Shown here: in pieces, positions 1 through 6,386 of the stretch
Layout of the letters: every line of letters starts with the position of its first letter
Numbering within the stretch: position 1 is the stretch's first letter
DNA from: Syntrophomonadaceae bacterium
GTDB lineage: Bacteria; Bacillota; Ch66; Ch109
DNA: 13,658 nucleotides
Reading direction: 5' to 3'
NCBI GenBank assembly: GCA_012512295.1
Contig: JAAZDI010000025.1
Coordinates: 1 to 13,658, forward strand
Program-made: the position numbers and the translations under genes
The notes under the pieces: generated by a model
Seen by the model: the letters and a program-made list of their open reading frames with translations, nothing else
What the model was told of the DNA's origin: nothing
The model's database searches: none

Positions 1-39
1 CCTGTTTTCCCATAGCTTTTGTTGTTCGGCTTTGGTCAC
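1..39 (-). CDS. tnpA: IS66-type accessory protein TnpA, N-terminal 13 residues (partial)
   Basis: A GTG start at 37-39 is preceded by a very strong ribosome binding site (GAGGAGGG at 48-55) with 8-nt spacing. The 13 visible codons read VTKAEQQKLWENR, and the frame is still open at the window edge. This resembles the start of the small IS66 TnpA proteins of Firmicutes, which commonly begin MTKAEQQKLWE and continue into a helix-turn-helix region. In IS66 elements tnpA and tnpB are accessory genes upstream of the DDE transposase tnpC; neither of those is in the window. The call rests on a short N-terminus plus the adjacent IS66-like end, which support each other. The gene lies downstream of cwlD on the same strand, so readthrough from cwlD could enter it. 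Confidence 0.6.
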   Translation of the reverse strand, partial: MTKAEQQKLWENR

Positions 40-126
40 AAAGAAAACCCTCCTCGTTTCGTGTTCTGAGGAAGATTATCCTATTGACCTAGGGATGATA
101 CAAGGTGGGTACAGTTTGACGCTTAC
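1..126 (-). mobile_element. IS66-family insertion sequence, left end (partial)
   Basis: On the minus strand the sequence GTAAGCGTCAAACTG begins at position 126. GTAAGCG is the typical terminal motif of IS66-family elements. It is followed by about 87 nt of non-coding lead and then, at position 39, a well-signalled start codon for a protein that reads like IS66 TnpA. The element extends beyond position 1, so its right end and target duplication cannot be seen. IS66 elements normally make an 8-bp duplication; the 8 bases flanking this end (127-134, minus strand CGAGAACG) are the predicted copy. The element lies inside the 3' end of cwlD and in the same orientation. The family assignment rests on remembered family features, not on a search. 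Confidence 0.7.
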
Positions 127-867
127 CGTTCTCGTATTCAATTCCTCGGAAAAATAACGCACCACCCCAGCATAAATCGCCCGGGCAATCTTCTCCTGAT
201 AAATCGGATCAGCCATCAAGGCTTCCTCCTTGGGATTGGAGATAAAACCTACCTCAATAATGACGGTCGGCATATTCGTATTTTGCATAATATAGAAAAC
301 TTCCGGTTTAACTTGGCGTCGATTATTATTCCCCAAAACTCGAATCAGTTCGGCCTGAATCAACTCGGCTAACCTCTTCCCCTCTTGACTATTGCGCAGA
401 TAGAAGGTTTGAGCTCCCCACCATTTAGCAGACGGAAAGCTATTGACGTGGATACTTAAAAACAGTTCGGCCTTCCGTTCGTTGGCGTAGGCGGCTCGGC
501 GTGCCAGATCCTGCCGTTTCTTTTCCAGGAGACTGCCGCTGCCGGGATCACTAAGGTCAGCATCTGCCTCACGGGTCATAATCACCGCGGCCCCGGCTTC
601 ACCTAGTAATCGGCACAACTTATGGCCAATAATTAAAGTAATGTCCTTCTCCAGAATCCCGGAAGGGCCAACTGCACCCGGATCAATCCCGCCATGACCG
701 GGATCAACGACAATAACTCGATTAGCCACCGCCCAAGACATAGTTTCAATTGCCTTATCCGCCTCTGAACTTAAATAATACTGACGCAAACCATAGAGTA
801 CAAATATACCAATTACTAGGCCAATTATCAAGGGAAGCCGAAGGCGATAGACGCGCATTAGGACCAA
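76..867 (-). CDS. cwlD: N-acetylmuramoyl-L-alanine amidase CwlD, 3' end replaced by insertion sequence
   Basis: Zinc amidase (Amidase_3 family). In spore formers CwlD strips peptide side chains from muramic acid during cortex synthesis, which leads to muramic-delta-lactam and allows later cortex lysis at germination. From the TTG start at 865-867 the protein is 263 aa. One membrane segment lies at about residues 11-26, then the catalytic domain. Zinc and catalytic residues are visible: H58 in DPGHGG, E73 in the ILEKD motif, H140 in SIHVNS and E205 in IIEVGF. The TTG is chosen because a G6 run (875-880) sits 7 nt upstream; an ATG at 892-894 has no good ribosome binding site. The domain ends near the RYFSEELN residues. 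The last 16 residues (from the codon at 124-126) are encoded by the IS66-like element. As only the extreme C-terminus is affected, the enzyme is probably still active, but this is inference. I found no convincing promoter between 898 and 953. Confidence 0.85.
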   Translation of the reverse strand: MVLMRVYRLRLPLIIGLVIGIFVLYGLRQYYLSSEADKAIETMSWAVANRVIVVDPGHGGIDPGAVGPSGILEKDITLIIGHKLCRLLGEAGAAVIMTREADADLSDPGSGSLLEKKRQDLARRAAYANERKAELFLSIHVNSFPSAKWWGAQTFYLRNSQEGKRLAELIQAELIRVLGNNNRRQVKPEVFYIMQNTNMPTVIIEVGFISNPKEEALMADPIYQEKIARAIYAGVVRYFSEELNTRTVSVKLYPPCIIPRSIG

Positions 868-953
868 AGATAATCCCCCCAGAAAATGGATCATCAATCT
901 ATTAACTATCCATATTCCCTGCTTTCCTTAATTATGCTAGGGTTATCTTTCTT

Positions 954-989
954 AAAAACAAAAAAGAAAGGGTAGCGTTCCCTTTCTTT
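954..989 (-). terminator. Rho-independent terminator after rpsI
   Basis: A perfect 10-bp inverted repeat (963-972 with 980-989, AAAGAAAGGG/CCCTTTCTTT) encloses a 7-nt loop. On the minus strand it is followed by TT TGTTTTT (954-962). This closes the rplM-rpsI transcript and separates it from cwlD. The stem is flanked by an A/T-rich stretch on the other side (990-1000), but no plus-strand gene would need it. Confidence 0.85.
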
Positions 990-1072
990 AAATATTTAAA
1001 TAAGCTATTTAATTCATTAAGCCTAGTATTACATGATAACCCATGCTAACATGAAAACCTGACCAAAAACCA

Positions 1073-1465
1073 TTAACGCTTTGAGAATTGAGGAGCCTTC
1101 CGCGCCTTTTTCAGACCGTATTTACGCCGCTCTTTCATTCGCGGGTCACGCGCCAGGAAACCGGCTTTTTTCAAGACTGGCCGATATTCTCCATCTGCTT
1201 GGATCAGGGCCCGAGCTATTCCCAACCGAACGGCTCCGGCTTGGCCGGTAGTTCCGCCGCCATGAACCCGGGCTAATACATCAAATTTTCCCTGCGTATT
1301 GGTAATTTTTAAAGGCGATTGCACTAACATTTCTAAAGTTTTCTTGCCAAAGTATTCGTCTAACTGCCGCTCATTTATTAATATCTTGCCGGTGCCGGGT
1401 ACCAGACGCACCCGAGCAACTGAAGTTTTACGCCGACCGGTACCATAAAACTGTACCTGTGCCAT
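1073..1465 (-). CDS. rpsI: 30S ribosomal protein S9
   Basis: This 130-aa protein has the usual bacterial S9 length. It starts MAQVQFYGTGRRKTSVARV, the conserved S9 N-terminus, and ends in the basic RKAPQFSKR tail that in S9 reaches the tRNA anticodon stem in the ribosomal P site. The ATG at 1463-1465 is chosen over an in-frame upstream start that would add MGRKGGKAD. It fits the family start and follows GGGAGG at 10-nt spacing. The gene begins 27 nt after the rplM stop and is the last gene of the rplM-rpsI unit, followed by a strong terminator. No anomalies seen. Confidence 0.97.
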   Translation of the reverse strand: MAQVQFYGTGRRKTSVARVRLVPGTGKILINERQLDEYFGKKTLEMLVQSPLKITNTQGKFDVLARVHGGGTTGQAGAVRLGIARALIQADGEYRPVLKKAGFLARDPRMKERRKYGLKKARKAPQFSKR

Positions 1466-1492
1466 GTCTGCTTTTCCTCCCTTCCTACCCAA

Positions 1493-1930
1493 CTAGCATC
1501 CACGAGGTTCCCATATTTCAGGCTTTTGCGCTTGATGCGGATGATTAGGTCCCCGATAAACCTTTAATTTTTTAATCATTTGCCGCCCCAACCGGTTATG
1601 CGGAATCATTCCTTTAACGGCAATCTCCACTACCCGTTCCGGCCGATTCTGCATCAGGGTTCGGTAGTCGATTGACTTCAAACCCCCAGGGTAGCCGGTA
1701 TGGTATCGAAATTTCTTGTCCTTGAGTTTATTGCCGGTTAGCCTAATCTTTTCAGCATTAATCACAATCACATGGTCACCGGTATCGACAAAGGGAGTAT
1801 ATATTGGTTTATGCTTGCCTCTTAAAATTGTCGCTATTTCCGTTGCCAGCCTTCCCAGGGTTTTATCCGCTGCATCTATCACATACCATTTGCGGTCTAT
1901 TTCCCCTGGCTTGGCCATATAGGTTTTCAT
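1493..1930 (-). CDS. rplM: 50S ribosomal protein L13
   Basis: This 145-aa protein carries the L13 landmarks: KWYVIDAADKTLGRLA near residues 14-29, the GDHVIVINAEKI region, the HTGYPGG motif, and MIPHNRLGRQM followed by the HPHQAQKP C-terminal region. L13 is an early assembly protein of the large subunit. The ATG at 1928-1930 follows AAGGAGG with 7-nt spacing; an in-frame TTG two codons upstream would fall too close to the ribosome binding site. The C-terminus ends in EPRGC, slightly longer than many homologues. Transcription comes from its own sigma-A promoter through a structured leader, and rpsI follows 27 nt later. In Firmicutes rplM is often controlled through a leader RNA that L13 is thought to bind. 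Confidence 0.97.
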   Translation of the reverse strand: MKTYMAKPGEIDRKWYVIDAADKTLGRLATEIATILRGKHKPIYTPFVDTGDHVIVINAEKIRLTGNKLKDKKFRYHTGYPGGLKSIDYRTLMQNRPERVVEIAVKGMIPHNRLGRQMIKKLKVYRGPNHPHQAQKPEIWEPRGC

Positions 1931-2065
1931 GGCCAATCCTCCTTAATTCGTTTAGATCTTTCTAAAGTGCTCTGATTGTAGATCTATAGAATTAACAATC
2001 TGTATCTGCGGCTGACTCGTTCGGACCCGGGGCTCTGGGGTGACCGCTCAGCACGCAAAATCACA
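1931..2065 (-). promoter_or_regulatory. Structured 5' leader of rplM-rpsI (candidate L13 leader with pseudoknot)
   Basis: The leader is about 135 nt, from the predicted transcription start near 2065 to the rplM start. Its first part folds into a stepped hairpin: 2048-2052 with 2011-2015 (GCTGA/TCAGC), 2044-2046 with 2022-2024 (CGG/CCG), and 2038-2041 with 2025-2028 (ACCC/GGGT). The second part has two perfect helices, 1995-2000 with 1974-1979 (GATTGT/ACAATC) and 1980-1986 with 1953-1959 (TAGATCT/AGATCTA). Their arms interleave, so they form either an H-type pseudoknot or two alternative folds. It precedes the AAGGAGG of rplM. Firmicutes are known to have an L13 leader family at this position. 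I infer autoregulation by L13; I have not compared it with the family model. Confidence 0.5.
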
Positions 2066-2071
2066 TCAATC

Positions 2072-2101
2072 ATTATACGATAATCCTTCCAGCTGTGTCA
2101 A
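2072..2101 (-). promoter_or_regulatory. Perfect-consensus sigma-A promoter for rplM-rpsI
   Basis: On the minus strand TTGACA (2096-2101) and TATAAT (2072-2077) are separated by 18 nt (2078-2095). Both hexamers match the vegetative consensus at all six positions. The predicted transcription start is near 2065, giving a leader of about 135 nt before rplM. It lies about 130 nt past the truA stop, so rplM-rpsI can be transcribed independently of the upstream ecf-truA genes. Confidence 0.88.
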
Positions 2102-2162
2102 GAAACAACCAAAACGCTCTTTTTGTGGACCCCAGCTGCTTAACGACACATTTCTTCAGGCC

Positions 2163-2216
2163 TTAGTAACCTACCTTAAACCAAGTAAAGACGATGCCCA
2201 TATTGCGCCCCACGTG
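2163..2216 (-). pseudogene. Remnant of a duplicated truA 3' end
   Basis: Just after the truA stop, two blocks repeat parts of truA in the same order and orientation. Positions 2161-2192 match 2228-2258 (end of truA and its stop) with two substitutions and about one indel. Positions about 2192-2216 resemble 2359-2385 (the codons for HMVRNMVGT). About 100 nt that separate these blocks in truA are missing. In one frame the remnant reads HVGRNMGIVFTWFKVGY and then a stop, against HMVRNMVGT and GLYLVEVGY in TruA. It has no start codon or ribosome binding site of its own and is too short to be an enzyme. I read it as a decayed, internally deleted tandem copy. Chance is unlikely for the first block; the second is weaker. 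Confidence 0.5.
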
Positions 2217-2229
2217 CCGTTTTCGCCCC

Positions 2230-2964
2230 TCAGTAACCTACCTCAACTAAGTAAAGACCCTGCGGAGGCGCAGTTGGCCCAGCTTGATTTCGATCCTGAC
2301 TGGTCAATATCTCCGGTATATCCCCGGCTTTTCGTTCTCCTCGGCCTACCTGAAGTAGCGTGCCGACCATATTGCGGACCATGTGGTATAAAAAACCGTC
2401 CGCTGTCACCTCAATAACCAAATTCGCCTCTACCATTCGAATCCGACAAGAAATAACTGTGCGGACAAAATTCCTCACATCCGCTCCGCTGGCACAGAAA
2501 GCCTGAAAACTGTGCGTCCCGATCAGGTGTTGGGCCGCTGCCTGCATTGCGCCAATATCAAGAGTAAACGGCAGCAGCAGGGCGTAGTTTCGCCAAAACA
2601 CCGCCCCCTTTGGATCGGTCCGAATAATATAACGGTAGGTTTTCCAACGGGCTGAAAAACGGGCATGAAAATCTTCCGCTACCTCTTCGGCCGATCGAAC
2701 ACGCAAATCAGCCGGCAGACAACTGTTGAGGGCTAGCGCAAAACGCTCAATTGGAATTGTTGAGGCAGTCGAAAAACTGCCAACCTGGCCTAGCGCATGG
2801 ACACCGGCATCGGTTCGCCCAGCCCCTATGATTTTGGTTTCTGTTTTCGTTAACTGCGCAATGGCTTTCTCTAATTCGCCTTGTACGGTTCGCAATCCTG
2901 GCTGAACTTGAAACCCATGAAAGTTAGTCCCATCATACTCGATAATGACTTTAAGTTTGCGCAA
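2230..2964 (-). CDS. truA: tRNA pseudouridine synthase A (positions 38-40)
   Basis: This 244-aa protein isomerises uridines 38-40 in the tRNA anticodon arm to pseudouridine. It shows the TruA N-terminal motif KVIIEYDGTNFHGFQ, the catalytic motif GAGRTDAGVHA with nucleophile D52, the SFQAFCASGADVRN region, and the HMVRNMVGTLLQVGRG motif near the C-terminus. The first in-frame codons are TTG TTG GCT TTG. The third TTG (2962-2964) is preferred because it lies 9 nt after AGAGG and gives the usual start MRKLK. The gene follows ecfT after a gap of 233 nt, so it may have its own promoter; a GATAAT hexamer at 3036-3041 lacks a good -35. The order ecfA1-ecfA2-ecfT-truA-rplM-rpsI is common in Firmicutes. 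Its 3' end is partly repeated just downstream. Confidence 0.96.
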   Translation of the reverse strand: MRKLKVIIEYDGTNFHGFQVQPGLRTVQGELEKAIAQLTKTETKIIGAGRTDAGVHALGQVGSFSTASTIPIERFALALNSCLPADLRVRSAEEVAEDFHARFSARWKTYRYIIRTDPKGAVFWRNYALLLPFTLDIGAMQAAAQHLIGTHSFQAFCASGADVRNFVRTVISCRIRMVEANLVIEVTADGFLYHMVRNMVGTLLQVGRGERKAGDIPEILTSQDRNQAGPTAPPQGLYLVEVGY

Positions 2965-3206
2965 AGCCAACAACCTCTTTTATAACTCGAGATTAACAAG
3001 ATAGCCATCGACATTGGGCTTTAAACTTTCACCGCATTATCAGACGGTTTTAAAATAGATAAACCCAAATACTTCCGTAAACCTGAAAGGAAACTGGCCC
3101 GGTGGGCATGGCGGCTATCCCGCAAGAAAAAAGGTCAATCAACCGAGGGAAAGCTAAGGCTAAAGCGACCAGGTTACATGATAAGATAACCAACCAGCGT
3201 GAGGCT

Positions 3207-3995
3207 TCACACATAAAAAGAACAAACCAAAACAATAAGGCCCACCACCAGCGTCACGTAATCGGATTTGCCTAGCCGCCACTGCCTGAGCCGAGTGCGA
3301 TTTTTTCCGCCCTGATAACAGCGAGCTTCCATCGCTAGTGCTAATTCGTCGGCCCGGCGAAAAGCACTTATTAACAAGGGCACGAGGATGGCAACCAGGT
3401 TACGCATTCGTTTAAGCAACCGACCACTGTCAAAATCAGCTCCCCGGGCTTTTTGAGCTTTAACGATTTTTTCCGCCTCTTCCGCAAAAATAGGGATAAA
3501 TCTTAAGGCAATCGTCATCATCATCGCCAGTTCGTGGGCTGGGACCCGAAAACGTTCCAGCGGTTTCATCAGACTCTCCAGCCCATCAGTCAAGGCAACC
3601 GGTGAGGTAGTCAGGGTTAAAAACGAGGTAACGATGACCAAAGCCATTAAGCGATAGGTTAACAGGCCAGCTTGCAGGATTCCTTGCTGAGTTATCGTCA
3701 AGGGACCCAAATAATACAAAACGTCTCCCGGGATTAACAAAATTTGGATAGGGAGGGCAATAAGCATAATTAAGGCTAGAGGACGGAGGCCCTTTAGGAG
3801 CATGATCCCCGGCAAATGAGACAGCCAATAAACGGTCCCCAATAACATCCCTAATCCCACCAACCCAGGCCAATTATCGATTAAAAAAATGGCAATCATT
3901 AAAAGCGCTGTGACGATTATTTTAATCCTGGGGTCGAGGTGGTGAATGATCGAGTCACCGGGCAAGTATTGCCCAACGGTTATATCCCTGAGCAA
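3207..3995 (-). CDS. ecfT: ECF transporter transmembrane component EcfT
   Basis: This 262-aa membrane protein is the scaffold of energy-coupling factor transporters, linking the two ATPases to exchangeable substrate-binding S components for vitamins or metals. Several hydrophobic segments lie in the first half (from about residue 25) and a final one at the extreme C-terminus. Between them is the long cytoplasmic coupling region, with KAQKARGADF and the later ELALAMEARCY motif, which correspond to the two Ala-Arg coupling motifs of EcfT. The TTG start at 3993-3995 is the only one near the ribosome binding site, a G7 run (4001-4007) followed by ATCAA. It begins 14 nt after the ecfA2 stop. No S component is encoded in the window, so the substrate cannot be told. 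Confidence 0.93.
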   Translation of the reverse strand: MLRDITVGQYLPGDSIIHHLDPRIKIIVTALLMIAIFLIDNWPGLVGLGMLLGTVYWLSHLPGIMLLKGLRPLALIMLIALPIQILLIPGDVLYYLGPLTITQQGILQAGLLTYRLMALVIVTSFLTLTTSPVALTDGLESLMKPLERFRVPAHELAMMMTIALRFIPIFAEEAEKIVKAQKARGADFDSGRLLKRMRNLVAILVPLLISAFRRADELALAMEARCYQGGKNRTRLRQWRLGKSDYVTLVVGLIVLVCSFYV

Positions 3996-4009
3996 TTGAT
4001 CCCCCCCTA

Positions 4010-4882
4010 TTAGGCACTTTCGGCCTGTTTACTTAACCAATACTCAGCAATCTGTCGCGCTGCCTCTTTCTCGGTAACCGCGGCCAGCGATACCGGCCAT
4101 CCCTTTTCTTGCAGTCGGCTTAATAAATCGGTTAGCAGCGGCACGCCCAGCCCTATCTGGCGAAGAATTTCCGCCTGCTCAAAAACTTGGGCTGGCGGAG
4201 CATCAAGAATGATTTTTCCCTGGTGCATGACGATCAGTCGATTAGCCAGCCTGGCCAATTCATCCAAGTGATGGCTGACCACGATTACCGTGAGGGATAA
4301 TTTCCGCCAGAGATATCGGATTTGGTTTAACAGGGAGTCTCTCCCCTGCGGGTCTAAACCGGCTGTCGGTTCATCAAGAATCAAGATTTGCGGCCGCATC
4401 GCCAACACGCCGGCTATCGCCACGCGACGCATTTGACCACCGCTTAAATTAAATGGTGACCGACGGTATATTTCTTCATAGTTTAAACCCACCGCTTCCA
4501 GGGCCCAACGAACTCGACTGGCTATCTTTTCCTCCGATGTCCCCATATTTCGAGGGCCAAAGGCTACGTCGTCAAAGACTGTTTCTTCAAACAACTGCTC
4601 TTCCGGAAATTGAAAAACCAAGCCAACCTTTTGCCTCAGTTGCCGCATTTGCTCGCCTTTAGCTTCATTTAGAATAAGCCCGTCAATCTGAATTTGGCCA
4701 GAAGTTGGCTTGAGCAATCCATTAAGATGCTGAATCAGCGTTGACTTTCCTGAACCCGTTGGTCCGATTAAGCCAACGATTTCTTTTTTCTTTATCGTCA
4801 GGTTAACTTGGTCTAACGCCTGAGTCGCGTAAGGCGTCCCGGGCATATAGGTATAGCTTAAGTTTTCAATGATTAATGACAT
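4010..4882 (-). CDS. ecfA2: ECF transporter ATPase EcfA2
   Basis: This 290-aa ABC ATPase pairs with EcfA1 to power substrate uptake through EcfT. Visible motifs are Walker A GPTGSGKST (residues 40-48), Q-loop glutamine Q91 in VFQFPEEQLFEETV, signature LSGGQ (146-150), Walker B LILDEPT with D170 and E171, and switch histidine H204. The FPEEQLFE sequence after the Q-loop is typical of the EcfA2 type, against NPDNQ in EcfA1. The ATG at 4880-4882 follows GAGGAGAGGG. It lies 96 nt after the ecfA1 stop; that gap contains TTTACG and TAGTAT at 17-nt spacing on the minus strand, a weak possible promoter that I do not annotate. ecfT follows within 14 nt. Confidence 0.94.
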   Translation of the reverse strand: MSLIIENLSYTYMPGTPYATQALDQVNLTIKKKEIVGLIGPTGSGKSTLIQHLNGLLKPTSGQIQIDGLILNEAKGEQMRQLRQKVGLVFQFPEEQLFEETVFDDVAFGPRNMGTSEEKIASRVRWALEAVGLNYEEIYRRSPFNLSGGQMRRVAIAGVLAMRPQILILDEPTAGLDPQGRDSLLNQIRYLWRKLSLTVIVVSHHLDELARLANRLIVMHQGKIILDAPPAQVFEQAEILRQIGLGVPLLTDLLSRLQEKGWPVSLAAVTEKEAARQIAEYWLSKQAESA

Positions 4883-4978
4883 GGATCCCTCTCCTCGTTA
4901 ACCCAATACTAACACTAGTTAACGATTTCGTAAAGAGCAGAGTGAAACACATTAAAATATAAACGATTACCGCTAAGC

Positions 4979-5842
4979 TTAACTGATACGATTACCGGTC
5001 TTTGGATTCCGGTCAGGCTGTAAAAAATCCACCAAGTCGTCAACAGTTAACACGTCCCATGGGACATTAACTCCAAGCTGGCGCAGCATTGAACTCAGTT
5101 TGACTACCTGCGGGACATCTAGGCTAAGTTCCCTTAACACCTGCGTTTCTTGAAAGACTTTAGCCGGGGGCCCATCCAAGACAATTTGTCCCTGGCTCAT
5201 GACAATCAGTCGATCAACCTCCACCAATTCCTCCATATGATGTGTTATCAAAATAATCGTCATGCCGGCTTCCTGATTTAGCTGCTTGAGGGTCCGCATG
5301 ACCTCCTGCCGCCCGGCCGGATCAAGCATCGAAGTCGGCTCATCCAGGACCAAATACCGAGGTTGCATGGCCAATGCGCCGCTAATGGCGATCCGCTGTT
5401 TCTGCCCCCCAGAAAGGTGATGCGGAGCCCTTTTTTCGTAACCCGCCATCCCAACCTGATTAAGTGCTTGATTTACCCGGTGACGAATCTCAGCCGGCGG
5501 TATTCCCAGATTTTCTGGGCCAAACGCCACTTCCTCTTCTATTACTGGGGCGACAATCTGGTTGTCGGGGTTGGCGAAAACCATTCCGACCCGCTGCCGA
5601 ATCTCCCAGACCAGTTCACTTTTTCGACTATCTCGACCATCAACCACCACCTGACCTTCCCCCGGCCTGGGAATTAGGAGCGCGTTAAAATATTTCGCCA
5701 GGGTCGACTTGCCCGAGCCGTTTCGACCGGCAATCCCGATAAATTCTCCTTCATTGATCTTCAGATTGACTCGATCCAGAGCCTTAATGGTCTCCCCACT
5801 AGCGGTTTGATATTGGTGTGACAAATTTATGACTTCGATCAT
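4979..5842 (-). CDS. ecfA1: ECF transporter ATPase EcfA1
   Basis: This 287-aa ABC ATPase is the partner of EcfA2 in the energy-coupling module. Motifs are Walker A GRNGSGKST (residues 39-47), NPDNQ and the FGPENLG region after the Q-loop, signature LSGGQ (143-147), Walker B YLVLDEPT with catalytic E168, and switch histidine H201. The usual Q-loop glutamine is alanine here (A90, in VGMVFANPDNQ). The ATG at 5840-5842 gives the family start MIEVINLSHQYQ and follows GGTGGAGCAAG; the upstream in-frame extension of 22 residues is rejected. The gene follows rplQ after 183 nt that contain a large hairpin, so it probably has some transcriptional independence from the ribosomal genes. Confidence 0.94.
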   Translation of the reverse strand: MIEVINLSHQYQTASGETIKALDRVNLKINEGEFIGIAGRNGSGKSTLAKYFNALLIPRPGEGQVVVDGRDSRKSELVWEIRQRVGMVFANPDNQIVAPVIEEEVAFGPENLGIPPAEIRHRVNQALNQVGMAGYEKRAPHHLSGGQKQRIAISGALAMQPRYLVLDEPTSMLDPAGRQEVMRTLKQLNQEAGMTIILITHHMEELVEVDRLIVMSQGQIVLDGPPAKVFQETQVLRELSLDVPQVVKLSSMLRQLGVNVPWDVLTVDDLVDFLQPDRNPKTGNRIS

Positions 5843-5942
5843 CTTGCTCCACCCTATAAATATATTCCGACCGATTAATACCTCTCGATAATTCTCCGTA
5901 AACAACAATTTTTATAATAATAATTTCCATTAACAAAATATT

Positions 5943-6001
5943 AAAGCCAGGAAGTTGTAAGCTCCCCCTATACCATGGGGGTTTCCTTAACTTCCCGGCT
6001 T
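5943..6001 (-). terminator. Two-tier hairpin after rplQ, probable terminator or attenuator
   Basis: A 13-bp outer stem pairs 5989-6001 with 5944-5956 (one G-U pair). An inner 5-bp C/G stem pairs 5977-5981 with 5964-5968 across an 8-nt loop. On the minus strand the outer stem is followed by TAATATTTTG, a broken T-tract. It lies 24 nt after the rplQ stop at the boundary of the alpha operon. The stem is strong but the T-tract is imperfect, so termination may be partial, letting some transcripts enter ecfA1-ecfA2-ecfT. The rest of the gap (5843-5942) is A/T-rich; TTTACG and TATTAA near 5870-5895 are a weak promoter candidate only. Confidence 0.7.
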
Positions 6002-6025
6002 GCCTCGGTTCTTACCGCTTCACCG

Positions 6026-6364
6026 CTATACCAGTTCCAAGATCGCCATCGGCGCCCCATCACCCCGACGAAACCCGGTTTTGATTATCCGAGTGTAACC
6101 GCCAGACCGATCAGCATACTTGGGGCCCAGGTTTTCAAACAACTTAGTAACTACGTCCTCATCGGTAAGAAAGGCTAGTGCCTGACGACGGGCATGCAAA
6201 TCTCCCCGCTTACCAAGCGTAATCATCTTATTAGCCAGCCGGGTTAATTCCTTAGCCCGGGTTTCGGTTGTTTCGATGCGTCCCTCCCTAAGTAGGGAAG
6301 TAACTCCGTTGCGTAACATGGCCCGGCGGTGAGCCGACAATAGACCCAATTTTCGATAGCCCAT
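6026..6364 (-). CDS. rplQ: 50S ribosomal protein L17
   Basis: This 112-aa protein has the standard short L17 length of Gram-positive bacteria. It begins MGYRKLGLLSAHRRAMLRN, carries the RIETTETRAKELTRLANKMI region, and ends with GGYTRIIKTGFRRGDGAPMAILELV, the conserved L17 C-terminus. L17 binds 23S rRNA near the peptide exit region. The ATG follows GGGGAGG at 8-nt spacing and lies 22 nt after the rpoA stop. It is the last gene of the alpha operon, in the order rpsM-rpsK-rpsD-rpoA-rplQ, followed by a strong hairpin. Confidence 0.98.
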   Translation of the reverse strand: MGYRKLGLLSAHRRAMLRNGVTSLLREGRIETTETRAKELTRLANKMITLGKRGDLHARRQALAFLTDEDVVTKLFENLGPKYADRSGGYTRIIKTGFRRGDGAPMAILELV

Positions 6365-6386
6365 CCTGTCTACCTCCCCGTATCGG

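Noticed and set aside
931..936. CATAAT hexamer upstream of cwlD as a vegetative or sporulation promoter
   Set aside because: No matching -35 at a usable distance for sigma-A, sigma-E or sigma-G; the candidate overlaps the T-tract of the rpsI terminator.
2040..2417. 125-codon plus-strand open frame across the truA 3' end and the truA-rplM gap
   Set aside because: It is antisense to truA, crosses the rplM promoter and the truA remnant, has no ribosome binding site, and shows no recognisable protein features.
4890..4935. TTTACG and TAGTAT with 17-nt spacing before ecfA2, as an internal promoter
   Set aside because: Each hexamer matches only 4 of 6 consensus bases in an A/T-rich gap; chance is likely.
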